A DNA stretch of 64,000 nt from Pseudomonas fluorescens (GTDB lineage Bacteria; Pseudomonadota; Gammaproteobacteria; Pseudomonadales; Pseudomonadaceae). The stretch covers positions 5,950,501-6,014,500 of the forward strand of contig NZ_CP012830.1 of the NCBI RefSeq assembly GCF_001307155.1, in the 5' to 3' direction. Under the pieces are notes generated by a model that did not search any database, was not told the origin of the DNA, and saw only the letters and a program-made list of their open reading frames with translations. This document shows, in pieces, positions 49,566-58,418 of the stretch (positions are counted from its first letter, which is position 1; each line of letters opens with the position of its first letter). Made by a program: the position numbers and the translations under genes.

Positions 49566-50090
49566 TTATTCTCGCGCCAGTCGCTCAAACAGCGCCGAAT
49601 GCTCTGGAAACAGCTCGCTGAGCCCGCGCCGACAGCCCAATTGCATATCCGCAAAATCAAACCCTGGCGAAACGGCTTCACTGATCAGGCCGTAAGCGGC
49701 CGGTCCAGCCACGAGCTGCGAAGCCTTCCAGACACCGCCCGGCACATGCAATTGCAGGCACTGCCCGGCAGTGACGTCATTGCCCATCTCCACGGTTTTC
49801 AACGTGCCGTCCGGGTAAATGAGGAAGTATCGAATCGCATCGCCCAGATGGTAGTAGTGAACGATGTCGGATCGGTTCAAATGAAAGTGGCCGACGGGAG
49901 ACGCAGCCGTCAGCAGGTAATAGATCGAGGTCATCGCATAACGCCGACCACCTGCAGTCTCGATCATGGGCTGCTGATCCGACTGAAAGGTCCGGCGGTA
50001 ATAACCGCCTTCCACATGGGGTTCCAGGTCGAGTGCAGCGACGATGTCCTGAGCGCTGGGAGTGTGTCTGTCGGGTTTGCTATCCGTCAT
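49566..50090 (-). CDS. DUF985 cupin protein
   Basis: A 174-residue cupin (DLEPHVEGGYYRRTFQSDQQ; GHFHLNRSDIVHYYHLGDAI; ISEAVSPGFDFADMQLG). This is the DUF985 family, which has a single beta-barrel with conserved histidines for a metal. The substrate is unknown. The start is ATG 50090. Confidence 0.85.
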   Translation of the reverse strand: MTDSKPDRHTPSAQDIVAALDLEPHVEGGYYRRTFQSDQQPMIETAGGRRYAMTSIYYLLTAASPVGHFHLNRSDIVHYYHLGDAIRYFLIYPDGTLKTVEMGNDVTAGQCLQLHVPGGVWKASQLVAGPAAYGLISEAVSPGFDFADMQLGCRRGLSELFPEHSALFERLARE

Positions 50091-50302
50091 GTTAAAGACC
50101 ATCAGTCAGGTGGTGTCGCGACAGTTTGCATAGCGTGTAACGCAGCGCAAGCGCTCCTTGGAGCGTAGATGGAGGGTGCCGATGGGCAATCGATTTCACT
50201 GCTTTACTGTAAGGGTCGAGCCTGCCAGACGGGGCCGCAGTTTCACTGACACTCCCCCGCCACTGCCGGCGCCAACGGAAAATCCCGCCCCAGAGAGTGG
50301 TC

Positions 50303-51844
50303 ATGTCCCTGCACAACGTCGCCCGTTTTACCGACCTTCGTGAAGACCGCGGTACTCGCGTTGAAATCGGCTCACTGAAGATCGTGCTGTTGCGGGCCGG
50401 CGAACGGGTCTACGCCTATCAAGGCGAATGTCCGCACGCGCAGGCTCCGTTGGACGAAGGCATTGTCTGCAATGGTCGGCTGATTTGCCCATGGCACAAG
50501 GCGATGTTCACGGTCGAGGATGGCCGGTTGTGCGAACCGCCAGCCCTGAATGGGTTGACCCGTTATCCGGTCAAGATCGTCGATGGCGATGTACATGTGG
50601 ACGACCAGCCCCTTGCCCCCATCGAAGTGAATCGTGCCCCTGATTCACGCTGCTTCGTGATCGTCGGTGCAGGCGCTGCGGGCACAGCGGCAACAGCCGC
50701 CCTGCGTGAACACGGCTTTGCCGGTCGCCTGGTGTTGATCGATCGCGAAACGGACCCCGGCTATGACCGCACGGTGCTGAGCAAATATGTCCTTGCCGGG
50801 GAAATGTCCGTCGAAGAAACGCCACCGCTGCTCGATGAACGCTTTTACAACGAACAGCACATCGAGCGGGTTCAAGGTGAGGTCATCCGTCTCGATGTGG
50901 CCGCCAAAAGGGTTTCCCTGGGTGACGGGCGTACTTTCGACTACGACGCCGCGCTCCTGGCCAGTGGCGGGGAACCCAGGCCGCTGTCGGTAGATGGTGC
51001 GCATCTGCATAACATCCTAGCGCTACGTTCTCGAGCAGACGCCGAGCGTATTCTGCACATCGCAAAACCCGGCTCTCGCGTGGTCATCATCGGTGCCAGC
51101 TTCATCGGCCTGGAGTCGGCATCGGCCTTGCGCCGCCATGGCCTGGAAGTCAGCGTCGTCGCGCACCATGAAACGCCGTTCAGTACACTGTTCGGTGAGC
51201 GCATCGGCCTGGCGATTTTGTCCCTGCACGAAGACAACGGCGTGGTCTTTCATGCCAATACCCAGCCGAAGGCGTTCGAAGGCCAGGACAACGTCGAGGC
51301 CGTTCTGCTCGAGAATGGCCATCGACTTCCCGCCGACCTGGTGCTGATCGGCATCGGCGTCAACCCGGTCACCGACCTGCTCGAAGGTGTTGAGCTGGAC
51401 GATGACGGCGGGCTACCGGTAGACGAAGGCATGCGAGCTGCGCCTGGCCTGTGGGCCGCCGGCGACATCGCCTCCTTTACATTGCAAGGTTTCCCCACAC
51501 GCATCGAGCACTGGCGCCTGGCCCAGCAGCAGGCACGGATCGCCGCGCAAAACATGCTGGGCGCTGATACACACTATGTGGATGTGCCGTTCTTCTGGAC
51601 CTATCACTTCGACAAGACCTTCGAGATGCTCGGTCATGCCGACCAATGGGACCGGATCGTCTTCGAAGGCAACCCCGAGCAATACGCCTTCATCGCGCTG
51701 CTGTGCAAGGGCGAACAGGTCGAGGCGGTGGTCGCCTGCGAATACTCGCGGAAAATGGCCTTGTTAGCCGAGCGGATGAAGCAGCCGTTGCTGCGCGAAG
51801 AAGCCTTGCAGATCATTCGACGAATTGCCGCTCAGGAAGGCTGA
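50303..51844 (+). CDS. Rieske-type ferredoxin fused to FAD/NAD(P)H reductase
   Basis: A 513-residue fusion. An N-terminal Rieske [2Fe-2S] domain (CPHAQAPL and CPWHKAMF give Cys-X-His and Cys-X2-His) is followed by a pyridine-nucleotide-disulphide reductase with two dinucleotide folds (CFVIVGAGAAGTAATAALRE; RVVIIGASFIGLESASAL). This is the apoptosis-inducing-factor-3-like arrangement, usually an electron donor for an oxygenase. No oxygenase gene is near. ATG 50303 is used; a GTG at 50297 is possible. Confidence 0.88.
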   Translation: MSLHNVARFTDLREDRGTRVEIGSLKIVLLRAGERVYAYQGECPHAQAPLDEGIVCNGRLICPWHKAMFTVEDGRLCEPPALNGLTRYPVKIVDGDVHVDDQPLAPIEVNRAPDSRCFVIVGAGAAGTAATAALREHGFAGRLVLIDRETDPGYDRTVLSKYVLAGEMSVEETPPLLDERFYNEQHIERVQGEVIRLDVAAKRVSLGDGRTFDYDAALLASGGEPRPLSVDGAHLHNILALRSRADAERILHIAKPGSRVVIIGASFIGLESASALRRHGLEVSVVAHHETPFSTLFGERIGLAILSLHEDNGVVFHANTQPKAFEGQDNVEAVLLENGHRLPADLVLIGIGVNPVTDLLEGVELDDDGGLPVDEGMRAAPGLWAAGDIASFTLQGFPTRIEHWRLAQQQARIAAQNMLGADTHYVDVPFFWTYHFDKTFEMLGHADQWDRIVFEGNPEQYAFIALLCKGEQVEAVVACEYSRKMALLAERMKQPLLREEALQIIRRIAAQEG

Positions 51845-52157
51845 AGATTCACAATAAAACGATGCCTTTATTGGAGCTATCGTACTTAATTACCCGTAAA
51901 TTAAACAACCGCACATATTCATTATCAATGGCGATAAGAACTTGCCCTGCTTATGAGAAAAGAACCCAGCACACTTTCCCTCATCGCCGATCCTGATAAC
52001 AAACGGCCAACGTCCTAACGCGTCGCTATTAATAAAATAATATTAACAATTTATCAGCCGTACTAGCCCATTGCCCATTGCATATTTATCAACCCCTGCT
52101 TAACTGCAAAAACTGCTGATGACAGCAGTGTCCACATACACCACGGAAGGGATCGAT
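51845..52157. other. AT-rich promoter stretch before the DUF1843 cluster
   Basis: No gene. It is AT-rich, with TTAATAAAATAATATTAA near 52027, and carries a palindrome ACTGCTG-ATGA-CAGCAGT at 52112-52129, 28 bp before the first gene. This is a candidate control region for the cluster that follows. Confidence 0.5.
52112..52129. promoter_or_regulatory. Palindrome upstream of the DUF1843 cluster
   Basis: ACTGCTG-ATGA-CAGCAGT has perfect seven-base arms. It could be an operator or a 5' hairpin; its position just before the start favours control. Confidence 0.4.
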
Positions 52158-52346
52158 ATGAGCACCTCAACTCGTCACCCAGTCCCCCCTTACGGGGTCG
52201 CAATCCAAAGTGCGATCTCGGAAGGCAAGCTGCCGCAAATGAAAGCTTTATTGAAACAACGCGATACATCCAAGCCAGAACCCAAAGAACTCAGTAGCGC
52301 GTACGAGCAGTTGGCTAAGGAAGTCGCACGCCTGGAACAGCACTAA
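52158..52346 (+). CDS. DUF1843 protein with diverged Y-X10-GKL motif
   Basis: A 62-residue protein consisting of little more than a DUF1843 domain: PPYGVAIQSAISEGKLPQMK, then a helical end. It matches the motif Tyr-X10-Gly-Asp-Leu of its two neighbours except that Asp is Lys. GAAGGGAT precedes ATG 52158. It lacks the DUF1842 domain. It is the first gene of the cluster ending in a radical SAM enzyme, so it may be a substrate or a decoy/regulator. The role is unknown. Confidence 0.75.
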   Translation: MSTSTRHPVPPYGVAIQSAISEGKLPQMKALLKQRDTSKPEPKELSSAYEQLAKEVARLEQH

Positions 52347-52386
52347 GCACTGTTTCCGCTCCCCTATTGCAATGGAGGCAATAATT

Positions 52387-53019
52387 ATGTCTGGTTCTTC
52401 TCAACAATCTGTCGGTTTATTCCCACTCTGCTATCAAATTGGTACTCAGCAACCAGGCGCACAAAGTCTGGCGCTCAATCTGCTGGTGTTTACACCTGAG
52501 CAAACGGTGAGCGGTACTGCCGCCATCACTCAGGCAACCAACCCGCCGCTGGATGTGCATTCCGATGTCTGGGGTGAATATACCTACATGACGGTGATGA
52601 AACCCGGCGTCAGCAAAATCCTCATCACCGTTCAAGGCAACCAAGGTGGCCCGAGCTCTAACTCCATCGTGAATTTCAAGTTGCATCTGGTGGTCGGTAG
52701 CGACTGGAAAGCAGGCGTCGCCAACTACGAGTACTTCAATGGTCAGCGCTGGGTCAAGGTCAATGCGCCCGCCCATCTCGTCGAGTCAGTGCCCTCCAGG
52801 GCCTATTTACCGCCATTGGAACCGGGCCCGGTCATCCTGCCGTATCCGCCGATCATGCCGCTGTACGCCGCGCCGATTCAGAGTGCCATCGCCAGCGGTG
52901 ACCTGGCGCAGATGAAAAATCTGGCGAGCCTTGCCAAACAACAACTGGACCAGCAACCACAGCTGCAAAGTGCGCTTGAGGCCGCCAAGGGTGAAATCGG
53001 CCGACTGGAACGCCGCTGA
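52387..53019 (+). CDS. DUF1842-DUF1843 protein with Y-X10-GDL motif (possible maturase substrate)
   Basis: A 210-residue protein. The N-terminal 130 residues are DUF1842-like (LFPLCYQIGTQQPGAQSLAL; SDVWGEYTYMTVMKPGVSKI). A Pro-rich linker follows, then a C-terminal DUF1843 with YAAPIQSAIASGDL (Tyr at 52864, GDL at 52897). ATG 52387 has GGAGG upstream. It has no signal peptide. The GDL motif is the one known from proteins encoded beside a particular radical SAM maturase group, and the maturase is two genes on. Confidence 0.82.
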   Translation: MSGSSQQSVGLFPLCYQIGTQQPGAQSLALNLLVFTPEQTVSGTAAITQATNPPLDVHSDVWGEYTYMTVMKPGVSKILITVQGNQGGPSSNSIVNFKLHLVVGSDWKAGVANYEYFNGQRWVKVNAPAHLVESVPSRAYLPPLEPGPVILPYPPIMPLYAAPIQSAIASGDLAQMKNLASLAKQQLDQQPQLQSALEAAKGEIGRLERR

Positions 53020-53072
53020 CCGGCAACTGAATGTGCCTGGCTTGTCCTGAATACAATTAAGGGAGTTGCACC

Positions 53073-53654
53073 ATGTCAATTGGACTTTTTCACACGCGCC
53101 TCAACGTTTCCAGCTCGCTACTCGGCGCACCGGTTTTAACCCTGGATCTGCTGGTGGATACCGTCAACAAGAAAGTCAGCGGTGTTGCGAGCATTTTTCA
53201 AAGCACGTATCCACCCCTCAACTTTCGTGCCCGGGTATGGGGTGAGTATTCCGAGGCCAAACTGACCGCCGATACGGAAAACCACATCATCCTCACTTTG
53301 GATGGCAGCCCGAGTGGCCCTTACAGCCAGATCGCCCAGACCTTCGACCTACGCGGCATTCTAGGCGCCGATTGGGCCAGCGGTTTTGCCGACTACAAGT
53401 ACTACGATCAGGACCACTGGACGACAGTCAGACATGCGGCTGTCAGCCAGGCCCCGGCTCAGCACCCGGAGCATCCGTCACATGTTGTGCGCCCGCTCTA
53501 CGCCGTCGCCGTGCAGCAAGCGCAAGCCAGCGGTGACCTGGCGCAGCTGAAATCCGTGGTGAGCCAGGGCGAGCAGCAACTGGCCAACAGCGGCGCCTTG
53601 CGCAGTGCGCTTGAGCAGTTGCAAGCAGAAATCGCCCGACTGGAAGCACGCTAA
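53073..53654 (+). CDS. Second DUF1842-DUF1843 protein with Y-X10-GDL motif
   Basis: A 193-residue paralogue of the previous gene. The DUF1842 region is recognisable (LDLLVDTVNKKVSGVASIFQ; RVWGEYSEAKL; GADWASGFADYKYYDQDHWT). The C-terminus reads YAVAVQQAQASGDLAQLKSV (Tyr at 53500, GDL at 53533), then a helix. GGGAG precedes ATG 53073. The spacing from the upstream gene is 53 bp, consistent with one operon. Confidence 0.82.
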   Translation: MSIGLFHTRLNVSSSLLGAPVLTLDLLVDTVNKKVSGVASIFQSTYPPLNFRARVWGEYSEAKLTADTENHIILTLDGSPSGPYSQIAQTFDLRGILGADWASGFADYKYYDQDHWTTVRHAAVSQAPAQHPEHPSHVVRPLYAVAVQQAQASGDLAQLKSVVSQGEQQLANSGALRSALEQLQAEIARLEAR

Positions 53655-53806
53655 CCGGCAATGCCCGGGCGGGGTCAGATCACCACTGACCGAGCCCGGG
53701 ACTTTTCAACCCCAGAGGTAAATCCGCTCGCGCCATCGACGCTAAGGAAGGCGCGAACACTTCGATGGATTCGTGCCGCGTACGTGTCTGTGCGCAAGGA
53801 TTTCCC

Positions 53807-55270
53807 ATGTCAGACAATCGCCCCGCCCGCTACCTCAGTGAAACCGACCTCAAACGTTACGTGCCGGTCCATGTGGTCTGGGAAATCACCCTGGCCTGCG
53901 ATCTCAAATGCCTGCATTGCGGCTCCCGCGCAGGCCATCGACGCCCGGATGAACTGAACACCCGGGAATGCCTGGATGTCATCGATTCCCTGGCGGCACT
54001 CGGCACCCGCGAGATCACCTTGATCGGCGGTGAAGCCTATTTGCGCAAGGACTGGACTCAGCTGATCCAGGCGATCCACGATCACGGCATGTATTGCGCG
54101 ATACAAACTGGTGGCCGCAACCTGACGCCGGCAAAAATGCAGGCGGCAGTGGATGCCGGGCTCAATGGCGTCGGTGTTTCGCTGGATGGACTGGCTCCGC
54201 TGCATGACGCCGTACGCAATGTTCCGGGCTCGTTCGACAAGGCTATCGATACCCTGCGACGCGCCAAACAGTCGGGGCTTGCGGTGAGCGTCAACACCCA
54301 GATCGGCGCGGCCACCCTGCCCGATCTGCCCGAACTGATGGACTTGATCATCGAACTCGGCGCCACCCACTGGCAGATCCAGCTGACGGTCGCCATGGGC
54401 AATGCCGTCGACCACCCCGAGTTGCTGTTGCAGCCCTATCAACTGCTTGAAGTGATGCCGTTGCTGGCACGCCTTTACCGCGAGGGGGTTGATCGCGGCC
54501 TGCTGATGAACGTGGGCAACAATATTGGTTACTACGGCCCTTACGAGCATATGTGGCGTGGTTTTGGCGACGAGCGCGTGCACTGGAGCGGGTGCGCGGC
54601 CGGGCAAACCGTGCTGGCACTCGAAGCCGACGGCACCGTCAAAGGCTGCCCTTCATTGGCAACGGTGGGCTTTTCCGGCGGCAACGTGCGCAACATGAGC
54701 TTGCACGATATCTGGCACTACAGCGAAGGCATGCACTTTGGCCGCCTGCGCGGTGTCGAGGATCTGTGGGGCTACTGCCGAAGCTGCTACTACAACGATG
54801 TCTGCCGTGGCGGCTGTACCTGGACCTCGCACTCCTTACTCGGCAAACCCGGCAACAATCCCTACTGTCACTACCGTGCGCTGGATCTGCAGAAAAAGGG
54901 ACTGCGCGAACGAATTGTCAAACTCGAGGACGCTGCGAAAACCTCCTTCGCCGTCGGACGTTTTGACCTGATTACCGAACGCATCGACACCGGCGAGAAG
55001 GTCAACAGCGTCAGCGACAGTGGCCAGGTGATCAAACTGGCCTGGGCGAACCAGGGCCAGAAATCGCCTGACGAAGGACGTATTCCGCCACAACTGGCGC
55101 TGTGTCGTGGCTGCTTGCAGTACATCCATGCACACGAAGTGACCTGCCCTCACTGCGCTGCCGATGTCGCTGCCGCAGAAGCCGAGCACCAGGTCAACCG
55201 CGCCCGGCAACAAACCATCCTCAATACGCTGACCGGACTGCTGGGATTGCCGCAAAGCAACTTGATGTAG
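53807..55270 (+). CDS. Radical SAM/SPASM peptide maturase
   Basis: A 487-residue enzyme. The radical SAM cluster is Cys31-X3-Cys35-X2-Cys38 (CDLKCLHC) with GGEAYLR-type SAM-binding text after it. A SPASM region (CAAGQTVLALEADGTVKGCP; CRSCYYNDVCRGGCTW) gives the auxiliary iron-sulphur clusters. The C-terminus adds a zinc-ribbon-like CRGCLQYIHAHEVTCPHC. This architecture modifies ribosomally made peptides. ATG 53807 has AAGGA seven bases upstream. Its likely substrates are the three upstream DUF1843 proteins; the chemistry is not visible. Confidence 0.85.
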   Translation: MSDNRPARYLSETDLKRYVPVHVVWEITLACDLKCLHCGSRAGHRRPDELNTRECLDVIDSLAALGTREITLIGGEAYLRKDWTQLIQAIHDHGMYCAIQTGGRNLTPAKMQAAVDAGLNGVGVSLDGLAPLHDAVRNVPGSFDKAIDTLRRAKQSGLAVSVNTQIGAATLPDLPELMDLIIELGATHWQIQLTVAMGNAVDHPELLLQPYQLLEVMPLLARLYREGVDRGLLMNVGNNIGYYGPYEHMWRGFGDERVHWSGCAAGQTVLALEADGTVKGCPSLATVGFSGGNVRNMSLHDIWHYSEGMHFGRLRGVEDLWGYCRSCYYNDVCRGGCTWTSHSLLGKPGNNPYCHYRALDLQKKGLRERIVKLEDAAKTSFAVGRFDLITERIDTGEKVNSVSDSGQVIKLAWANQGQKSPDEGRIPPQLALCRGCLQYIHAHEVTCPHCAADVAAAEAEHQVNRARQQTILNTLTGLLGLPQSNLM

Positions 55271-55487
55271 CGAGGCCTGAATACCAGGGGGCAACTCGCC
55301 CCCTGCAATCTTTTTTCCACCGGTAATAACCCTCGCTCGCAGCAAACAAAATCATCTAAAAAAACCACACCTGTCAGCCATAATTAGCCCCCTGCTACTC
55401 GATAGCTGAACGTCTTTCCCATGGTTTACCCACGCGGGCACGCTGGAAAAAATAGTGCCCTTTCCCTCTGCGTTCCTGGAGCTGACG

Positions 55488-55901
55488 ATGAAAATCAATC
55501 CCTACCTGATCTTCAACGGTGATTGCAAAGCAGCCTTCACGTTCTATGCGCAATGCCTGCAAGGCACCCTTGAAATGATGATGACCTTCGGCGAGTCGCC
55601 GGCTCGCGATCAAATTCCGGCGAGTAGCCATGACCTGATCATGCATACCCGGCTGGTGGTCGACGACCAGGTCCTCATGGGCTCCGACACCACACCTGAG
55701 CGGCCCTACCACGGCATCAACGGTTGCTTTGTTTCGCTGAATGTCACCAGCATCGCTGAAGCCGAGCGAATTTTTACCGCGCTGGCGGACCGGGGCACCA
55801 TTCAAATGCCGCTGGAGGCGACGTTCTGGGCCGCACGCTTCGGCATGCTGGTTGACCGTTTCGGGGTGCCATGGATGGTCAATTGCGAAGCCGACAAGTA
55901 A
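55488..55901 (+). CDS. VOC/PhnB-like protein
   Basis: A 137-residue protein of the glyoxalase-fold PhnB type (YLIFNGDCKAAFTFYAQCLQ; MTFGESPA; FGMLVDRFGVPWMVN). Such proteins bind a metal and small molecules, often with no known substrate. GGAG precedes ATG 55488. It is a single-gene unit. Confidence 0.85.
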   Translation: MKINPYLIFNGDCKAAFTFYAQCLQGTLEMMMTFGESPARDQIPASSHDLIMHTRLVVDDQVLMGSDTTPERPYHGINGCFVSLNVTSIAEAERIFTALADRGTIQMPLEATFWAARFGMLVDRFGVPWMVNCEADK

Positions 55902-55967
55902 AACGCTATTCGATGAGTGCAGTGCTGTTCACTTAAGCCGGTGTTTCAGGCAAAACCGCAGTTGTGA

Positions 55968-56048
55968 CGAGGGAGCTTGCTCCCGCTGGGGCGCGAAGTG
56001 GCCCTGAATTGGGCCTGCTACGCAGTCCAGCGGGAGCAAGCTCCCTCG
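55968..56048. repeat. REP element pair (REPIN-like)
   Basis: CGAGGGAGCTTGCTCCCGCTGG (first 20: CGAGGGAGCTTGCTCCCGCT) returns inverted at 56027-56048. This GAGGGAGCAAGCTCCC core is a classical Pseudomonas REP. It lies between convergent genes. Confidence 0.9.
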
Positions 56049-56061
56049 CCACAGATACTTC

Positions 56062-57084
56062 TCAGGCATCGAGGCGCTTGCCCTGGAACCTCGCCCGGTA
56101 ACGCCCCGGACTCTCACCGGTCCATTTCTTGAACGCCCGATGGAACGCGCTGGGCTCCTGAAAACCGATCTGCTCGGCAATCGCGGTGATGCTCGATTGG
56201 CTCTGGCGCAGCTGTTCAAAGGCAACACCGCGGCGTACTTCGTCCTTGATCTCCTGGAATGAACAGCCTTCACGCTCCAGCTTTCGGCGAACGGTGCTGG
56301 GGCTCAAATGCTGTTCGATCGCGAACGCCTCCAGGGTCGGCCATTGGCTGTAATGGCTGTTGCGCAAACGCTGATGAACCTGCGATGCCAGGCCATGCTG
56401 GTTACGGAAACGAATCACCAGCCACTGCGGTGCACTGCGCAAAAATGCCTTGAGTGAAGCAAGGTCCTGAACCACCGGCAATTGCAGATAACGGCTGTCG
56501 AACTCGATCTCGGTGCGCTCGGCGCCGAAGGTCAGGTTGGCGCCCCAGAGCAATGAATCATCATTGAGCGACAACCGCTCATGACGAAAGTCCGCACGAT
56601 CAATGGGAATGCGCCGCCCGCCGAGCCAGCACAGCAGGCTGATCATCAACACCAGAAACGTCTCTTCACCGAAGTGTGCGACGTCGCTGTTTTGCGCCTG
56701 AGTCTGCAAGCTGATGACTGCACGCTTGCCACGCACCGTTAACGTGCCGCGAAAGTCCCGCAGGAACAGGCCGAAATTGGCCAGGCACTGACGCATGGCT
56801 TTTTCCAGCGTCGGCTCCTGAATCAATGCCCGACAGATCAAGGCGAAACTGCCTGGCGGCATGCCGTGGGAGTCCAGCTGAAAGAACTCGTCGTTCAGCT
56901 CACGAATCTGCACCAGCCATAACGCCGCAAAAGCAGTGGCCGGCACCCGCGCCGTAGGCTGATCCATCAGTGCCGGATCGATTCCCACCTGCTCGAGTAC
57001 CGACCGCAGACGCTGCGGATTTTCACGCAGGGCATGGATCATTGGATACATGAAATAGACCGCCACCGAATCCGTATCCCGCAT
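56062..57084 (-). CDS. AraC-family regulator
   Basis: A 340-residue protein with an N-terminal arabinose-binding-like domain and a C-terminal AraC helix-turn-helix (EQLRQSQSSITAIAEQIGFQ, then EPSAFHRAFKKWTGESPGRY). It diverges from the thiolase gene, so it probably activates that operon. ATG 57084 has GAGGAGAG upstream and is preferred to a TTG at 57120. Confidence 0.88.
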   Translation of the reverse strand: MRDTDSVAVYFMYPMIHALRENPQRLRSVLEQVGIDPALMDQPTARVPATAFAALWLVQIRELNDEFFQLDSHGMPPGSFALICRALIQEPTLEKAMRQCLANFGLFLRDFRGTLTVRGKRAVISLQTQAQNSDVAHFGEETFLVLMISLLCWLGGRRIPIDRADFRHERLSLNDDSLLWGANLTFGAERTEIEFDSRYLQLPVVQDLASLKAFLRSAPQWLVIRFRNQHGLASQVHQRLRNSHYSQWPTLEAFAIEQHLSPSTVRRKLEREGCSFQEIKDEVRRGVAFEQLRQSQSSITAIAEQIGFQEPSAFHRAFKKWTGESPGRYRARFQGKRLDA

Positions 57085-57217
57085 GTGCTCGTCTCTCTCC
57101 TCAGCATCTGAAAGTGGCAAAAAACGCCATCACCGTTGAACAGTTCCGGCATAGGCCAGCGGCGTTGCTGATTCTAGACTCGTACCCAACAAAAAAGACC
57201 TCTTTCAGGAAAACCAC

Positions 57218-58402
57218 ATGAACCCTTCCGATATTTTTGTTGTGAGCGCGGTCCGTTCTGCCATCGGCAGTTTTGGCGGTTCACTCAAGGATGTGCCGCC
57301 TATCCAGTTGGCAACCGACGTGTGCCGCGCAGCCATTGAACGTTCAGGCCTGGCGCCCGAGCACATCGGTCATGCGGTGATGGGGCATGTGATCCCGACG
57401 GAGGCGCGCGACGCCTACATTTCACGGGCCGTGGCGATGAATGCCGGCCTGCCGAAAGAGACCCCGGCCTTCAACGTCAACCGCCTCTGCGGTTCGGGTT
57501 TGCAGGCGATTGTCAGTGCCGCACAAAGTCTGATGCTGGGGGATACCGGGGCCGCGCTGGCCGGTGGCGTCGAGTCGATGAGCCGTGGTGCCTACTTGTT
57601 GCCACAGGCGCGCTGGGGTGCACGAATGGGCGACATTCAGGGCATCGACTACATGCTCGGCGTGCTGCAAGACCCGTTTGCAGGCTTCCACATGGGCATC
57701 ACCGCAGAAAACATCGCCGAGCACTACGGCATCTCCCGTCAGACCCAGGATCAACTGGCGCTGCTCAGCCAGCAGCGTGCTGCCCGGGCGATTGCCGAAG
57801 GACGTTTTACCGGGCAGATCGTGCCGATCGAAGTGGCGAGCCGCAAAGGCACGGTTTCGTTTGCGACGGATGAGCATGTACGGGCAGAGGTCAGCTTCGA
57901 GCAATTGAGCGGCATGAAACCCGCATTCAAAAAAGACGGCAGCGTCACCGCCGGCAACGCCTCCGGCCTCAATGATGGCGCTGGCGCGCTGATCATGGCC
58001 ACCGGGCAAGTTGTCCAGGAACAAGGCCTCAAGCCGATGGCCCGACTGGTGGGGTATGCCCACGCCGGTGTTGAGCCGTCGATGATGGGACTTGGACCGA
58101 TTCCCGCCACTCGCCTGGTGCTCAAGCGCGCGGGCCTGACCGTGGCCGACCTTGATGTCATCGAGTCCAACGAAGCCTTCGCGGCCCAGGCCTGTGCCGT
58201 GGCGCAAGAGCTGGGCTTCGATCCCGAGAAGGTCAACCCCAACGGTTCGGGCATCTCCCTGGGCCATCCAGTGGGCGCTACTGGCGCAATCATCGCGACC
58301 AAGGCCATTCACGAACTGCATCGGATTCAGGGACGTTATGCCCTGGCGACCATGTGCATTGGCGGCGGCCAAGGCATTGCCGTGTTGTTCGAACGGGTTT
58401 GA
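57218..58402 (+). CDS. Acetyl-CoA acetyltransferase (thiolase)
   Basis: A 394-residue thiolase with all motifs: active-site Cys in NRLCGSGLQAIVSAA, His in NGSGISLGHPVGATGA and Cys in CIGGGQG. It condenses or cleaves acetoacetyl-CoA. It is followed by a 3-hydroxyacyl-CoA dehydrogenase, so the pair should interconvert acetyl-CoA and 3-hydroxybutyryl-CoA. Confidence 0.93.
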   Translation: MNPSDIFVVSAVRSAIGSFGGSLKDVPPIQLATDVCRAAIERSGLAPEHIGHAVMGHVIPTEARDAYISRAVAMNAGLPKETPAFNVNRLCGSGLQAIVSAAQSLMLGDTGAALAGGVESMSRGAYLLPQARWGARMGDIQGIDYMLGVLQDPFAGFHMGITAENIAEHYGISRQTQDQLALLSQQRAARAIAEGRFTGQIVPIEVASRKGTVSFATDEHVRAEVSFEQLSGMKPAFKKDGSVTAGNASGLNDGAGALIMATGQVVQEQGLKPMARLVGYAHAGVEPSMMGLGPIPATRLVLKRAGLTVADLDVIESNEAFAAQACAVAQELGFDPEKVNPNGSGISLGHPVGATGAIIATKAIHELHRIQGRYALATMCIGGGQGIAVLFERV

Positions 58403-58418
58403 CGGAAAGGACATGACG

